A stretch of DNA of 64,000 nt from positions 160,960 to 224,959 of the forward strand of contig NZ_AQXG01000005.1 of the NCBI RefSeq assembly GCF_000375425.1. The letters run 5' to 3'. Origin of the DNA: Gracilimonas tropica DSM 19535 (GTDB lineage: Bacteria > Bacteroidota > Rhodothermia > Balneolales > Balneolaceae). The notes below the pieces were generated by a model that searched no databases, was not told the DNA's origin, and saw only the letters and a program-made list of their open reading frames with translations. The first letter of the stretch is position 1. Each line of letters starts with the position of its first letter. Shown piece after piece: positions 28,408 through 36,833 of this stretch. Made by a program: the position numbers and the translations under genes.

Positions 28408-28973
28408 TTCTTAGCATTCTTTCCGGTGAGAGATTCTTTTACTTCTACCAGTTTAACAAGCTGTTTCAAGAATCTAAGGTTCTTTTTGTTGATATATGGA
28501 AGCAATGCATTGGTGAATCGTTCAAACATTTCCAGAAACTCCATATAATTCTCAATGCGAACCTTAAACTCTCTGCTTTCTTCGTCTTTAAGTCCGCCGG
28601 ACTCTAAAGTGGCGATACATTTTTCCAGGTTTTTTCGGATCGGGGCTATTTCCCGTTGTTGCCGTTCCCGTATGATGGTCGAGACGATCTTCCAAACATC
28701 GGTTTCAGCAGAAAAATAATCCTTGCGGTCTCCGGGAAAGCTTTTTTTGTGGATCAACTCCCAATCAAGGAGTCGCCTAAGATTCATGTTGGCATTGCCG
28801 CGGCTAATGTCGAGCGTATCCATGATGGTATCCGTATCAAGCGGATGGGATTCAGCATATAGCAAAGCGTGAATCTGCGACATGGTTTTGTTGATTCCCC
28901 AAGCGGATGCCATTTCGCCCCAAAGCAGGACAAATTGGTCTAAAGCTTCCTGATATGCCTGACTGTGTTCCAT
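28404..28973 (-). CDS. GbsR/MarR-family transcriptional regulator
   Basis: About 189 residues from the ATG at 28973. A longer TTG start at 29018 would translate an intergenic repeat and is rejected. The winged HTH (about 25-100) matches GbsR proteins: INKTMSQIHALLY, DTDTIMDTLDISRGNANMNLRRL. The C-terminal helical part (about 110-189) would dimerise. GbsR relatives control glycine-betaine or choline genes in Bacillus, but none is nearby, so the target is unknown. It is coupled to yraN. Confidence 0.9.
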   Translation of the reverse strand: MEHSQAYQEALDQFVLLWGEMASAWGINKTMSQIHALLYAESHPLDTDTIMDTLDISRGNANMNLRRLLDWELIHKKSFPGDRKDYFSAETDVWKIVSTIIRERQQREIAPIRKNLEKCIATLESGGLKDEESREFKVRIENYMEFLEMFERFTNALLPYINKKNLRFLKQLVKLVEVKESLTGKNAKK

Positions 28974-29035
28974 AGATTTGGAATATCCAACATCCCATAA
29001 CGAATATCCAATAGCCAATTAATAAAAGATGTTCG
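28974..29035 (-). repeat. Short intergenic repeat with GGATATTC-like units
   Basis: On the minus strand the leader of the GbsR gene reads with units TTGGATATTCG, ATGGGATGTTGGATATTCC, i.e. near-tandem copies of GGATATTC/GGATGTTG. It looks like a dispersed intergenic repeat. It would be partly translated only if the TTG start at 29018 were used. Confidence 0.4.
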
Positions 29036-29070
29036 ATTTTATCACTTGGACTTTGGAATAAAGGATTTTC

Positions 29071-29349
29071 TTAAGAAGGTGTTTCCGTTTTTTCAGCAGT
29101 TGGGGATGGCGTAGAATTAGTGCCTTTTTCGGAAGTTCCGGATGATGAAGAGGAAGCGGGTTTTCGTCCGTTGTCTTTATAATCGGTTACATACCAACCG
29201 TCTCCTTTGTAAACAACACCGCCGCCTCCGGAAATAATTCGCTTCACCTTTTGGCCGGTATCAGGACAGGTTGTCAGCGGGTCATCGCTCATTTTTTGGA
29301 TGACCTCAAAAGTGGTTCCGTCTTCGCGTTTGTATTCGTAAGTAGGCAT
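29071..29349 (-). CDS. FmdB-family protein with degenerate zinc ribbon
   Basis: 92 residues. The N-terminus matches FmdB regulatory-type proteins (MPTYEYK, EVIQKMSDDPLTTCPD, KRIISGGGG, GWYVTDYKDN). However, the usual first CxxC pair is replaced by KREDG and only one Cys remains in the second position (CPDTGQ). Zinc binding is therefore probably lost. The C-terminal 30 residues are Ser/Thr-rich and disordered. It stands between the GbsR and TPR genes on the minus strand. Function unknown. Confidence 0.85.
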   Translation of the reverse strand: MPTYEYKREDGTTFEVIQKMSDDPLTTCPDTGQKVKRIISGGGGVVYKGDGWYVTDYKDNGRKPASSSSSGTSEKGTNSTPSPTAEKTETPS

Positions 29350-29447
29350 GCTTTAATCATTTAAGTTTTAATTCGATGCATACCCATCAAAATGTGTGCC
29401 AAAAGGAGTTCTTTTATTGATGCCTGACGAAATGTTCAGGGATATAA

Positions 29448-30251
29448 TCAATCAAGTTCAGGAGTGGAAAATTCTTCATAATCTGTTTCACCGAGATCAT
29501 CGGCAAGTTTCTTCAGTAATCTGAAGGCCGGACTTCTGAAAATACCATCCATCTGGTAGGCCTGATAAACGGCTTCTTGCGCCTCTTTCAGTTCACCGGT
29601 ATTAACCAAAGCATTTCCAAGAAACCAATACGCTTTTTCAGTGATCATACGGCTGTCTTCAACTCGTTCCAGTGTTTCACGAAAAGCGGAAATAGCTGAA
29701 GGGTAGTCTCCTTCATTGTAAAGCACAATCCCTTTGTTAAGGTAGGCTTTTGAGCCATAAGGTTCCTGTGAATGGTTTTGGATCACGATTTCAAACAGTT
29801 CCAGTGCGCGGTCTTCATTTCCGGAAACGATCGCTTCAAAACCCAGATTAAGTAATGAATCTGCAGTTGTGATCTTCAGTTCTTTAGCCCTTACGCCATC
29901 TGAAGTTTCAACTTGACCGGGATCAATGCGTTGCACTAAAAATTGATCTATTTCGGTGGGCGTCTGAATCCTGAAAAATTGTGTGAGAGCAATAATAGCT
30001 ATAACAGCAGCTGCAGCAGCGTGCCATGTCCATTTTGGTAATTTATGAATAGCTGAAGATGAAGAACGGGCATTAGAATCAGATGCTTGCTGAATTAACT
30101 CCTTTACATTAACCTCGAGTTCGAGGATGTCTAACAGCTCGGGGTTTTGGGCAAATTCATTCCATAAGTCCTGTATTTCTTCTTCACTCAGCTTCCCTTT
30201 TATATAAGCGTCAATTTTATTTCGTAGTTCGATTTCTCTTGAGTTTTCCAT
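29448..30251 (-). CDS. TPR membrane protein, putative sigma-factor partner
   Basis: About 267 residues from the ATG at 30251 (a TTG at 30266 is also in frame). An N-terminal short helical part resembles an anti-sigma zinc-less domain (LRNKIDAYIKGKLSEEEI). A single TM helix (about 85-105; WHAAAAAVIAIIALTQFF) precedes 3 TPR-like motifs (LLNLGFEAIVSGNEDRAL, AYLNKGIVLYNEGDYPSAI, YWFLGNALVNTGELKEAQ). It lies downstream of the sigma-70-family gene on the same strand, with a 24-bp palindrome between. This arrangement fits an anti-sigma factor (inference). Confidence 0.7.
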   Translation of the reverse strand: MENSREIELRNKIDAYIKGKLSEEEIQDLWNEFAQNPELLDILELEVNVKELIQQASDSNARSSSSAIHKLPKWTWHAAAAAVIAIIALTQFFRIQTPTEIDQFLVQRIDPGQVETSDGVRAKELKITTADSLLNLGFEAIVSGNEDRALELFEIVIQNHSQEPYGSKAYLNKGIVLYNEGDYPSAISAFRETLERVEDSRMITEKAYWFLGNALVNTGELKEAQEAVYQAYQMDGIFRSPAFRLLKKLADDLGETDYEEFSTPELD

Positions 30252-30279
30252 GGTTTCAATTTTCAATTACCCGGTACCT

Positions 30280-30303
30280 CAGAATGTATTTTAATACATT
30301 CTG
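30280..30303. promoter_or_regulatory. 24-bp palindrome between sigma and TPR genes
   Basis: CAGAATGTATT, two T, AATACATTCTG: 11-bp perfect arms around a 2-base centre. It lies 29 bases upstream of the TPR gene ATG (30251), between it and the sigma gene. It could be an operator or processing hairpin. It is not a normal terminator, because no T tract follows on the minus strand. Confidence 0.45.
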
Positions 30304-30350
30304 CACCCGTACAGTTAGAGCGATGAAAACACAATTCCTTACACTTTTTT

Positions 30351-30890
30351 TTAAAATTTTTTGTCGAAACATTTTTTAAGTGCATTTATAACCCGGTGTT
30401 TCTTGGTCCAGGCGTTGTTCACGGACATCCCAAAGTGGTCTGCTACTACGGAAGTTTCGTAGGCCGGATGCTGAAACCAATATTCAATAAAATTTCGATA
30501 ATCGACCTTCAGCGTGTCTATACACTGTTTCAGGATCCCCATTTTCTCTTTATCAACCAAACGATCAAGCTGATCGGCCGGGCCGGAATGATGTTCGGGA
30601 GGTTCCTCGTAATTCATTTCCCGGTCTTTGGAAAGTTGCTTCAGGTACTCATGTTTTGCTGTTGTAAACAGGTAGTTTATGAGGGCGTCGGGGTGCGATA
30701 ATTCGTCTTCCCGGATTTTTTCTATCGCAATAAGTAGTGTATTTTGTGCGCAATCCTGAGCATCATGGATGCTCGCGTTCAAACGAACCATGAGAAATTT
30801 GATGAGAACAGGCGTAATCACATTCACTTGCTCGGTGATAACAGCATCATCATTTTCTTGTACTGCATCTACGAATTTTGAGTAATCCAT
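30351..30890 (-). CDS. RNA polymerase sigma-70-family (ECF-like) sigma factor
   Basis: About 179 residues from the ATG at 30890; the longer frame to 30974 adds a hydrophobic tail (CYFRASYKLGKYKG) that looks untranslated. AAGGG lies immediately upstream. Sigma region 2 (about 20-90: DAQDCAQNTLLIAIEKIRE, LINYLFTTAKHEYLKQL) and region 4 (about 115-175: DTLKVDYRNFIEYWFQ, VADHFGMSVNNAWTKKHRVINALKK) are recognisable but divergent. It probably redirects transcription to an envelope or conflict regulon, with the TPR protein as partner. It is divergent from scpA. Confidence 0.82.
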   Translation of the reverse strand: MDYSKFVDAVQENDDAVITEQVNVITPVLIKFLMVRLNASIHDAQDCAQNTLLIAIEKIREDELSHPDALINYLFTTAKHEYLKQLSKDREMNYEEPPEHHSGPADQLDRLVDKEKMGILKQCIDTLKVDYRNFIEYWFQHPAYETSVVADHFGMSVNNAWTKKHRVINALKKCFDKKF

Positions 30891-30988
30891 ACCCTTGTAT
30901 TTGCCCAATTTATATGAAGCTCTAAAATAACATTCAGCAACAAAAAGAAAATAAAGAATTTGAGTTTTTAACAATGTAATTTCAGTGC

Positions 30989-31729
30989 ATGTATCGTGTT
31001 CAGTTAAACAATTTTGAAGGCCCGCTAGACCTGCTCCTCTTCTTCATAAAAAGAGATGAGTTAGATATTTACGATATTCCTATCTCCTACATTACCCAAC
31101 AGTTTTTGGAATACATACATGTTTTAGAAGACCTGGACCTTGATGTGGCCAGCGAGTTTATTTTGATGGCTAGTATGCTGATGTCTATCAAGGCTAAAAT
31201 GATGTTACCCCGGGAGGAATCAGACGATGAAGAACTGGACGAGAGCGATCCCCGATACGAGCTCGTACAAAAACTCCTGGAATATAAACGGTACAAAGAA
31301 ATGTCCATTAAAATGGCGGACATGGATGATGAGGCTCGAAAAAAATATATGCGAGGTTACCCGGAAGCAGATACTGTGGAACAACAGGCAAGCGGTGAAG
31401 CACTTCAGGATGTAACTATGTTCGATCTTATTGCCGCGTTCAAAAAAGTACTGCAGGATATTGAACGAAATAATGTAGTGCACCACGTAGAAAAAGTGAG
31501 TACGACCGTGGAAGAGCAGGCAGAATTTGTGCTGAATAGTCTTCAGGAAAGGGGACGTCAATCTTTTATGGAAGTTTGTTCCACACTAAGGAATAAAATT
31601 TATGTAGTGGTGACTTTTTTAGCGGTATTGGAGATGATCAAAGAACAACAGATCAACTTATTTTTGGAAGACGACCCGACTGAATTTTATATCGATCTCA
31701 AACCTGTGGATGAGATCATAGGAGCTTAA
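30989..31729 (+). CDS. scpA: Segregation and condensation protein A
   Basis: 246 residues. A kleisin that bridges the SMC heads in chromosome condensation. The N-terminal signature VQLNNFEGPLDLLLFFIKRDELDIYDI is complete. The C-terminal winged-helix part is present (EEQAEFVLNSLQERGR ... VVVTFLAVLEMIKEQ) with an acidic linker between. The expected partner ScpB is not in the window. It is followed 23 bases later by an M28 peptidase gene. Confidence 0.95.
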   Translation: MYRVQLNNFEGPLDLLLFFIKRDELDIYDIPISYITQQFLEYIHVLEDLDLDVASEFILMASMLMSIKAKMMLPREESDDEELDESDPRYELVQKLLEYKRYKEMSIKMADMDDEARKKYMRGYPEADTVEQQASGEALQDVTMFDLIAAFKKVLQDIERNNVVHHVEKVSTTVEEQAEFVLNSLQERGRQSFMEVCSTLRNKIYVVVTFLAVLEMIKEQQINLFLEDDPTEFYIDLKPVDEIIGA

Positions 31730-31752
31730 TATAAAACGAAACAAGTAAATTC

Positions 31753-33381
31753 ATGATTCAAAGAAGTTTAATAATTACGTTGGCTGTAGTCCTTTCGGCT
31801 TGCAGTGTGTTCAAGGGAAAACAAGAGCCTCCAAAGAATACATATACGTTTTCCGGGGAAATAACCAAGGAAGGCTTATACAATGACCTGGCCGTGCTTG
31901 CACATGACTCCCTTCAGGGACGCGAAACAGGAACCATTGGTGAAGAAAAAGCAGCCCGGTTTCTTGCCAAACGATATAGCGAAATGGGATTGCAACCCGT
32001 GGGCGACGATAATAGCTATTTCCAATATTACGATTTGGTTCGATCTTCTGTAAATAAGATCAGCTATAAACTGACTGACACAAGCGCCGATTCTGTGGTT
32101 GACGAAAGTACCCACAGTGCAGACCAGGGAGGCAACTTTGTGACGCTTTTTGGAGGCAATGATGCTTTGTCAGGCGATGTTGTTTTTATTGGCGCGGGGA
32201 TGGTGAATGAAGCGGAAGGCATCAACCAATATCCCGAAGATGTCAGTGGAAAATGGCTGATGGTGATGTACGATCGCGAGCATACCAATATGCAAAACCT
32301 GCAATCAGCCCTTTCTGAGGGAGGTGCGGTTGGAGCATTGCTTGTTGTAGGAACCGATACTGCAGATTTTCAACAAGAAGTTGAAAGCCGAAAAGAAAGT
32401 TTTGGAAGAGGTGGCGGATTATCACTTAAATATCGCCAAACAGAAAGTGGAGGAACATCGCCGGCATTTAATCGCGTGAATCCAATGCTTGCAGCAAAAA
32501 TGTTGGGTCTGAGTTCGCTTGAGGCGTTGGCTGAAACCCAGTCTAAGATCATTGCGGAACCGAATGCCTTTGAAGCACGTGCATTAAATTTTGAACTGGC
32601 TCATAACCCGGAAGTCAATGAAGAAACGGTTCAGACCAAAAACGTGGTGGCTTTTTTGGAGGGTTCCGATCCTGAGCTGAAAGATGAAGTTGTAGTGTTG
32701 ACCTCTCATTACGATCACGTAGGTATTGGCCGGCCTGATTCTACCGGTGATAACCTCTACAACGGGGCGGATGATGATGGAAGTGGAACCGCTGCAACTT
32801 TGAGCACTGCCGAAGCCATGATGCAAGCCAAAGAAGCAGGCGTTGGGCCAAAACGCAGTGTTTTATTCATGAATGTTTCCGGGGAGGAAAAAGGACTTCT
32901 GGGATCACGATACTATTCTGACCACCCAATTTTCTCAATCGATAACACTGTTGCAAACATTAATATTGACATGATAGGGCGGGTTGATCCTGAACACGTT
33001 GCCGATAGTAATTATGTATATATTATTGGAGGCGAGATCATTTCTTCACAAATGGACAGCCTCACCCAGATGGCAAACCTGATGGGGCCGAACCTTACAC
33101 TGAGCGACCGGTATAATGACCTGGAAGATCCAAACCAGTTTTACCGCCGTAGTGATCACTGGAACTTTGGACGACTTGGTGTGCCTTTTGTATTCTTTTT
33201 TAACGGAACGCATGAAGATTATCACCGCCCACAGGATGAAATTGAGAAGATCACATTCGGTCCTTTGACAAAAAGAACCCGGCTGGTCTACAATCTGACG
33301 GCATTACTTGCTAATTCTCCCAACCGCCCGGTGGTAGACAATCAGGCCTTTATTGAAAAAACGCAGGTTCAGCCGCGCTAG
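31753..33381 (+). CDS. M28-family aminopeptidase, lipoprotein
   Basis: 542 residues with lipobox VLSACS (lipidated Cys17). A protease-associated (PA) domain insert occupies about 130-280. The M28 metal ligands are present: SHYDHVGIG, GADDDGSGTAA, SGEEKGLLGS, NIDMIGRVD and a late H in HEDYHRPQDE. It acts on peptides at the periplasmic or outer membrane surface. The CHAT gene follows convergently across a strong terminator. Confidence 0.93.
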   Translation: MIQRSLIITLAVVLSACSVFKGKQEPPKNTYTFSGEITKEGLYNDLAVLAHDSLQGRETGTIGEEKAARFLAKRYSEMGLQPVGDDNSYFQYYDLVRSSVNKISYKLTDTSADSVVDESTHSADQGGNFVTLFGGNDALSGDVVFIGAGMVNEAEGINQYPEDVSGKWLMVMYDREHTNMQNLQSALSEGGAVGALLVVGTDTADFQQEVESRKESFGRGGGLSLKYRQTESGGTSPAFNRVNPMLAAKMLGLSSLEALAETQSKIIAEPNAFEARALNFELAHNPEVNEETVQTKNVVAFLEGSDPELKDEVVVLTSHYDHVGIGRPDSTGDNLYNGADDDGSGTAATLSTAEAMMQAKEAGVGPKRSVLFMNVSGEEKGLLGSRYYSDHPIFSIDNTVANINIDMIGRVDPEHVADSNYVYIIGGEIISSQMDSLTQMANLMGPNLTLSDRYNDLEDPNQFYRRSDHWNFGRLGVPFVFFFNGTHEDYHRPQDEIEKITFGPLTKRTRLVYNLTALLANSPNRPVVDNQAFIEKTQVQPR

Positions 33382-33406
33382 TAACATAGAAACTGCAAAG
33401 TTATCT

Positions 33407-33440
33407 AAAACGCCCCGCATAAAATGTTGGGGCGTTTTTT
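33407..33440. terminator. Bidirectional terminator, M28 gene / CHAT gene
   Basis: AAAACGCCCC pairs with GGGGCGTTTT around a 12-base loop (GCATAAAATGTT); runs of A/T on both sides provide U tracts in both directions. It lies between convergent stops. Confidence 0.88.
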
Positions 33441-36360
33441 ATTTCCCGATCAAAATGAAGGGTGCCCAATGAACCGGGTGATTGTAATAGGGGTGATCGA
33501 TGAGGGTTAGCTTAGCATCACGAATAGCTTTTGTCTTATAATCAATAAGGGGGTGCTTATAGAAACCAAACCACTCTAAGGTTTGGCTCCACAGGTTATA
33601 CTCTTCGGCTTCATGAGTTAATAGGTGATCATAAAAAGAGTCCATAAAAACTGAAGTACTCTTATCAAAAACAGACCATAAACTTACCATGACTGCCGAA
33701 GCTCCCGCCGATAGAAATGAACGTTGCAAACCAATCAGGCCTTCGCCGGTTACTAACTTGCCCATTCCGGTATTGCAGGCGCTAAGCGTAACCAAATCGG
33801 CATTGAGCCTAAGGTTAGAAATTTCGCGGCTGTTCAGGTGTCCATCTTCTCCAAATAACGTTTCTACTTCCATTTTTTTTGACAGAAGTAACCCGCTGCG
33901 AGAAGGGTTGACTTCGTCAACATTGGCATGTGTTGCAAAGTGAATAAACCGAAAGTGACTTAGGTCGTGTGATTTAAGATTCGCTTCGGTCACATCCTCG
34001 TTCTTCAAAACCTTAGACAGCGTAAAGTTCTTGGCAATGGCATCAACTTCTAATAATGTAGAAGGTAATGAAGCAAAAGATGCCTGTGAGCTTGATGAAG
34101 ATGCTGCATTCTGTTCACTTTCAAATCCCGATCCGGCAAGCGCTAGCAGGTCGTTATTGGTTAAACGGTGTGGAGCTTCAATAAAAAGATAGATAGATGC
34201 CGAGGGCAGATATTTAACCGTGTAGTTTTCAATTAAATAGCTTTTTTTGGTTTGCAGGGCCTCGAAAGGCAGGTAACTTAAGGGGCCGTCCGGAACAATG
34301 ACCAGGTTTGAAATGCTCTCATTCTGTAAAACAGCCGACAAAAGCTGCTGATAAAGTGCCGCTCCCTGCGCATTAATTTCTTTGAGGGATTTTCTTTGTG
34401 TGATTGCATCCCGGAAAGAACGAACCTTATCGGTATAAAAAGTACGGCTACCTGATTGTTGAATAGAGTCGGTATATGTAGCGTAAATATTATTATGGGT
34501 GATTACCAACTGCACCAAGCCTTGGTCTGTGAAGGTGTATTCCAACAGAGCCGTTTCCGGGTTGAGAATTTCCTGAACCTGTTGCAGTTTTATAGGTTCG
34601 GGATATTGAAAATCCCGCAATTCTTTATTCCCGGCCTGGATCTCATTCAGGAACGACTGGTACTCAAACTCGGCATCCTTTAATGCTTGTCGAATGGAGG
34701 CGGTCTCCTCTCCAGGCCGAGCCGTTTCAAGCTGTCGATATAGTTGATCGATTTTCTTGGCTTTCTGCTGTTTCTTGATCAGTGTTGATTCGTCCAGCGA
34801 GGCATAGATGTTTTCTTGCGATTCGGCTAACTCATCCATTAATACCCGGGCCTTTGCGGCTTCCATCAGTTCAAAAGCCTTCTCGGGATCATTTTTTTGA
34901 GTGATATACCACGAAGCAACTTCATTATAAAACCCGGCGTGCTTCCGGAAAAAACCGGAACGAAACGCTAATCCGGCCACATTGGTACGAACAGAATCAA
35001 TAAGGTTGAAGGCTTCCTCTGCTATGATAAAGGCACTGTCTGACCTCACATGTCGGTAAGCACGGGCAAGATTCATAGTTGGAGAAATTTTCCCCGTAAC
35101 CGTTTCTCCGGCTGACAAGGCATAGGCTTTGCGGTATTCCCGCAAACTTTCAAGCCTTTTTTCTTCCGTTTTGTAAATCCTTCCCCTTAACGAATGAGAG
35201 AGAATTTGGGAGTTGTTAAAGTTATGGGCTCTGGAAATAGTTTCCGCTTCTGCAAGGTATTGTTCCGCGTGTTGGTACTTTTCTTTGTGGATATTGAGAT
35301 TGGCCAGGTGCAAATAAAGGTTGGTGAGCGTGCGGGGTGCATTGGTTTGGTGTAGCCGCTCCAGGGCTTCTTCGTAAAAGGCAGTTGCGTTATCCAGGTC
35401 ATTATTTTGGATGGCTACCCGCGCCAACCGTAAAAGGTTGTTGGCAATGGAAACCGGGCGTTCGGTTTGGTAGTTGGCTTCCAGGGCATCGTTGTAATAT
35501 GCGAGGGCGCTTTCATAATCCCCAGAGCGTTCATACAAGCTGCCGATATTGTTCAGGGTTTGGGTGATGTCGAACGGGTTCTTCAGCTGTCGGGATATCT
35601 CCAGCGATTTTTGGTAGTAGATGATGGAGCTGTCGCGCTTTCCCTGATTTTCAAAGTTCCAGGCCAGGTTGTGATACGCGATATCCAGCAAGCGCGGTTC
35701 TCCTAATTGTTCGCATAAGTCCAGGCTTTTCCGGATATAGGGCTCGGCTTGGTTATACATACCCAAATCCATGAGTGAAAGGAAGATTCCATTTAGCACT
35801 CGAGAAAGCTTCCGCTTTTCATTCATCGTTTCAAAAATTCGCCGGGCTTGATGTTGGTATTGAAGTGCCTGTTCATAATTACCCGTCTCGCTAAAAGTAT
35901 ATGAAATATTGTTGTGTAGGCTGGCTATATCTAAGGAGTCTCGACTGCCTTTTAATAATTCCAGTCCTTCTAAATAATAATTTTTAGCTGCATCATATTT
36001 TTCCAGGTTTCGATATGCATAGCCGATAGCTTTTTTAATGGCGGCTTTATCTTCATTCGTTAGTCCCTGTATTTGAACTTCATCCAACTCCAGCAATACC
36101 CTCAAACCTTCTTGTACAGCTCCTAATGCTACTAAAGTTGAAGCATAGTCCTCTTTGGCCATAGCCCATTTCAGGGAATCTCTCTCTTGCAAATAAAGCC
36201 GCATGGCTTCTTTCCGCAATTCTGCTGCCTCAGTATAATTACTGTCAGAAAATTTATCATCTCCAAGCGACATTAACGAATCGGCAGCAGCCGTTTGTGC
36301 AAAACTGTTTCCGGACCAGCTAACAAGTATTATTATGGCTAAAGTAAGCGTATAGCGCAT
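33439..36360 (-). CDS. TPR-CHAT domain protein (caspase-like peptidase fold)
   Basis: 973 residues with N-terminal signal sequence (MRYTLTLAIIILVSWSGNSFAQ), so likely exported or membrane-associated. About 12 TPR motifs span residues 30-440 (AYRNLEKYDAAKNYYLEG, IGSLYERSGDYESALAYY). A helical linker follows to about 600. The C-terminal CHAT domain (about 690-970) has catalytic His in FIHFATHANVDE and Cys in VTLSACNTGMGK, then GEGLIGLQRSF. CHAT domains are caspase-like proteases, often in regulated conflict or stress systems. Its gene is divergent from a 38-codon gene, and a sigma/TPR pair lies 3 kb away. Confidence 0.9.
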   Translation of the reverse strand: MRYTLTLAIIILVSWSGNSFAQTAAADSLMSLGDDKFSDSNYTEAAELRKEAMRLYLQERDSLKWAMAKEDYASTLVALGAVQEGLRVLLELDEVQIQGLTNEDKAAIKKAIGYAYRNLEKYDAAKNYYLEGLELLKGSRDSLDIASLHNNISYTFSETGNYEQALQYQHQARRIFETMNEKRKLSRVLNGIFLSLMDLGMYNQAEPYIRKSLDLCEQLGEPRLLDIAYHNLAWNFENQGKRDSSIIYYQKSLEISRQLKNPFDITQTLNNIGSLYERSGDYESALAYYNDALEANYQTERPVSIANNLLRLARVAIQNNDLDNATAFYEEALERLHQTNAPRTLTNLYLHLANLNIHKEKYQHAEQYLAEAETISRAHNFNNSQILSHSLRGRIYKTEEKRLESLREYRKAYALSAGETVTGKISPTMNLARAYRHVRSDSAFIIAEEAFNLIDSVRTNVAGLAFRSGFFRKHAGFYNEVASWYITQKNDPEKAFELMEAAKARVLMDELAESQENIYASLDESTLIKKQQKAKKIDQLYRQLETARPGEETASIRQALKDAEFEYQSFLNEIQAGNKELRDFQYPEPIKLQQVQEILNPETALLEYTFTDQGLVQLVITHNNIYATYTDSIQQSGSRTFYTDKVRSFRDAITQRKSLKEINAQGAALYQQLLSAVLQNESISNLVIVPDGPLSYLPFEALQTKKSYLIENYTVKYLPSASIYLFIEAPHRLTNNDLLALAGSGFESEQNAASSSSSQASFASLPSTLLEVDAIAKNFTLSKVLKNEDVTEANLKSHDLSHFRFIHFATHANVDEVNPSRSGLLLSKKMEVETLFGEDGHLNSREISNLRLNADLVTLSACNTGMGKLVTGEGLIGLQRSFLSAGASAVMVSLWSVFDKSTSVFMDSFYDHLLTHEAEEYNLWSQTLEWFGFYKHPLIDYKTKAIRDAKLTLIDHPYYNHPVHWAPFILIGK

Positions 36361-36410
36361 GACGGGAAAAACTTTTAGATCTTATTGCTAATTATCCAAT
36401 ATATAGTTTT

Positions 36411-36440
36411 TTTGTTGTTTAACCCCAAATTAACAACAAA
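36411..36440. promoter_or_regulatory. Inverted repeat in the CHAT/small-gene divergent region
   Basis: TTTGTTGTT (36411-36419) and AACAACAAA (36432-36440) are perfect 9-bp inverted arms with a 12-base spacer. They lie 6 bases before the small gene's ATG and about 50 bases upstream of the CHAT ATG. Operator or RNA hairpin. Confidence 0.4.
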
Positions 36441-36445
36441 TCAAT

Positions 36446-36562
36446 ATGAACAAGAGATTATACGTAGGCTTTAGTCAAATGAGGGATAATGGTGATGATG
36501 AAACGGATGATGGAGGAGGTAAAGGCGGTTCCGACGGTAGTAAAATAGATCCGAATGCCTGA
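36446..36562 (+). CDS. Small acidic Gly-rich protein (38 residues)
   Basis: A short reading frame: a basic/aromatic N-terminus (MNKRLYVGFSQM) followed by an acidic, glycine-rich tail (DDETDDGGGKGGSDG) ending KIDPNA. No family is recognised. There is no Shine-Dalgarno sequence, as for several genes here. It is divergent from the TPR-CHAT gene with a shared inverted-repeat regulatory region. Its composition could fit a protease substrate or peptide signal for CHAT, but this is an inference; it may also be spurious. Confidence 0.4.
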   Translation: MNKRLYVGFSQMRDNGDDETDDGGGKGGSDGSKIDPNA

Positions 36563-36589
36563 ATAAGTATATAAGCCAAAAATTTACTG

Positions 36590-36811
36590 TCAAAACACAT
36601 GGGCAGTTCTGGAAAGTTGACCCCGTATTTTATCGGCAAAAGCGTTCTTTTTTGGGGCTATGCCTATTAGATAAATCCCTTTTTTATCGGCTGTTGCCGA
36701 GAGCCTTTTAACGTGGCCTTCAATAATGCTAATATCAAGGAATGAGCTATAAGTAAAAAGAATGTGGGCTTTATTATTTTCATTAATTTTTGCCCTGATT
36801 TCTGGCGACAC
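36590..36811 (-). CDS. Small protein of unknown function downstream of ftsY
   Basis: 73 residues from a GTG at 36811, 22 bases after the ftsY stop and in the same orientation. GGAAG lies about 7 bases upstream. The predicted fold is alternating strands and helices (AHILFTYSSFLDISIIEGHV, KGIYLIGIAPKK), loosely reminiscent of STAS-type domains, but no motif is decisive. It may be the remnant of a longer protein or a genuine small gene co-transcribed with ftsY. Confidence 0.45.
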   Translation of the reverse strand: MSPEIRAKINENNKAHILFTYSSFLDISIIEGHVKRLSATADKKGIYLIGIAPKKNAFADKIRGQLSRTAHVF

Positions 36812-36833
36812 CCTCGCTTCCGCAAGTTATCTT

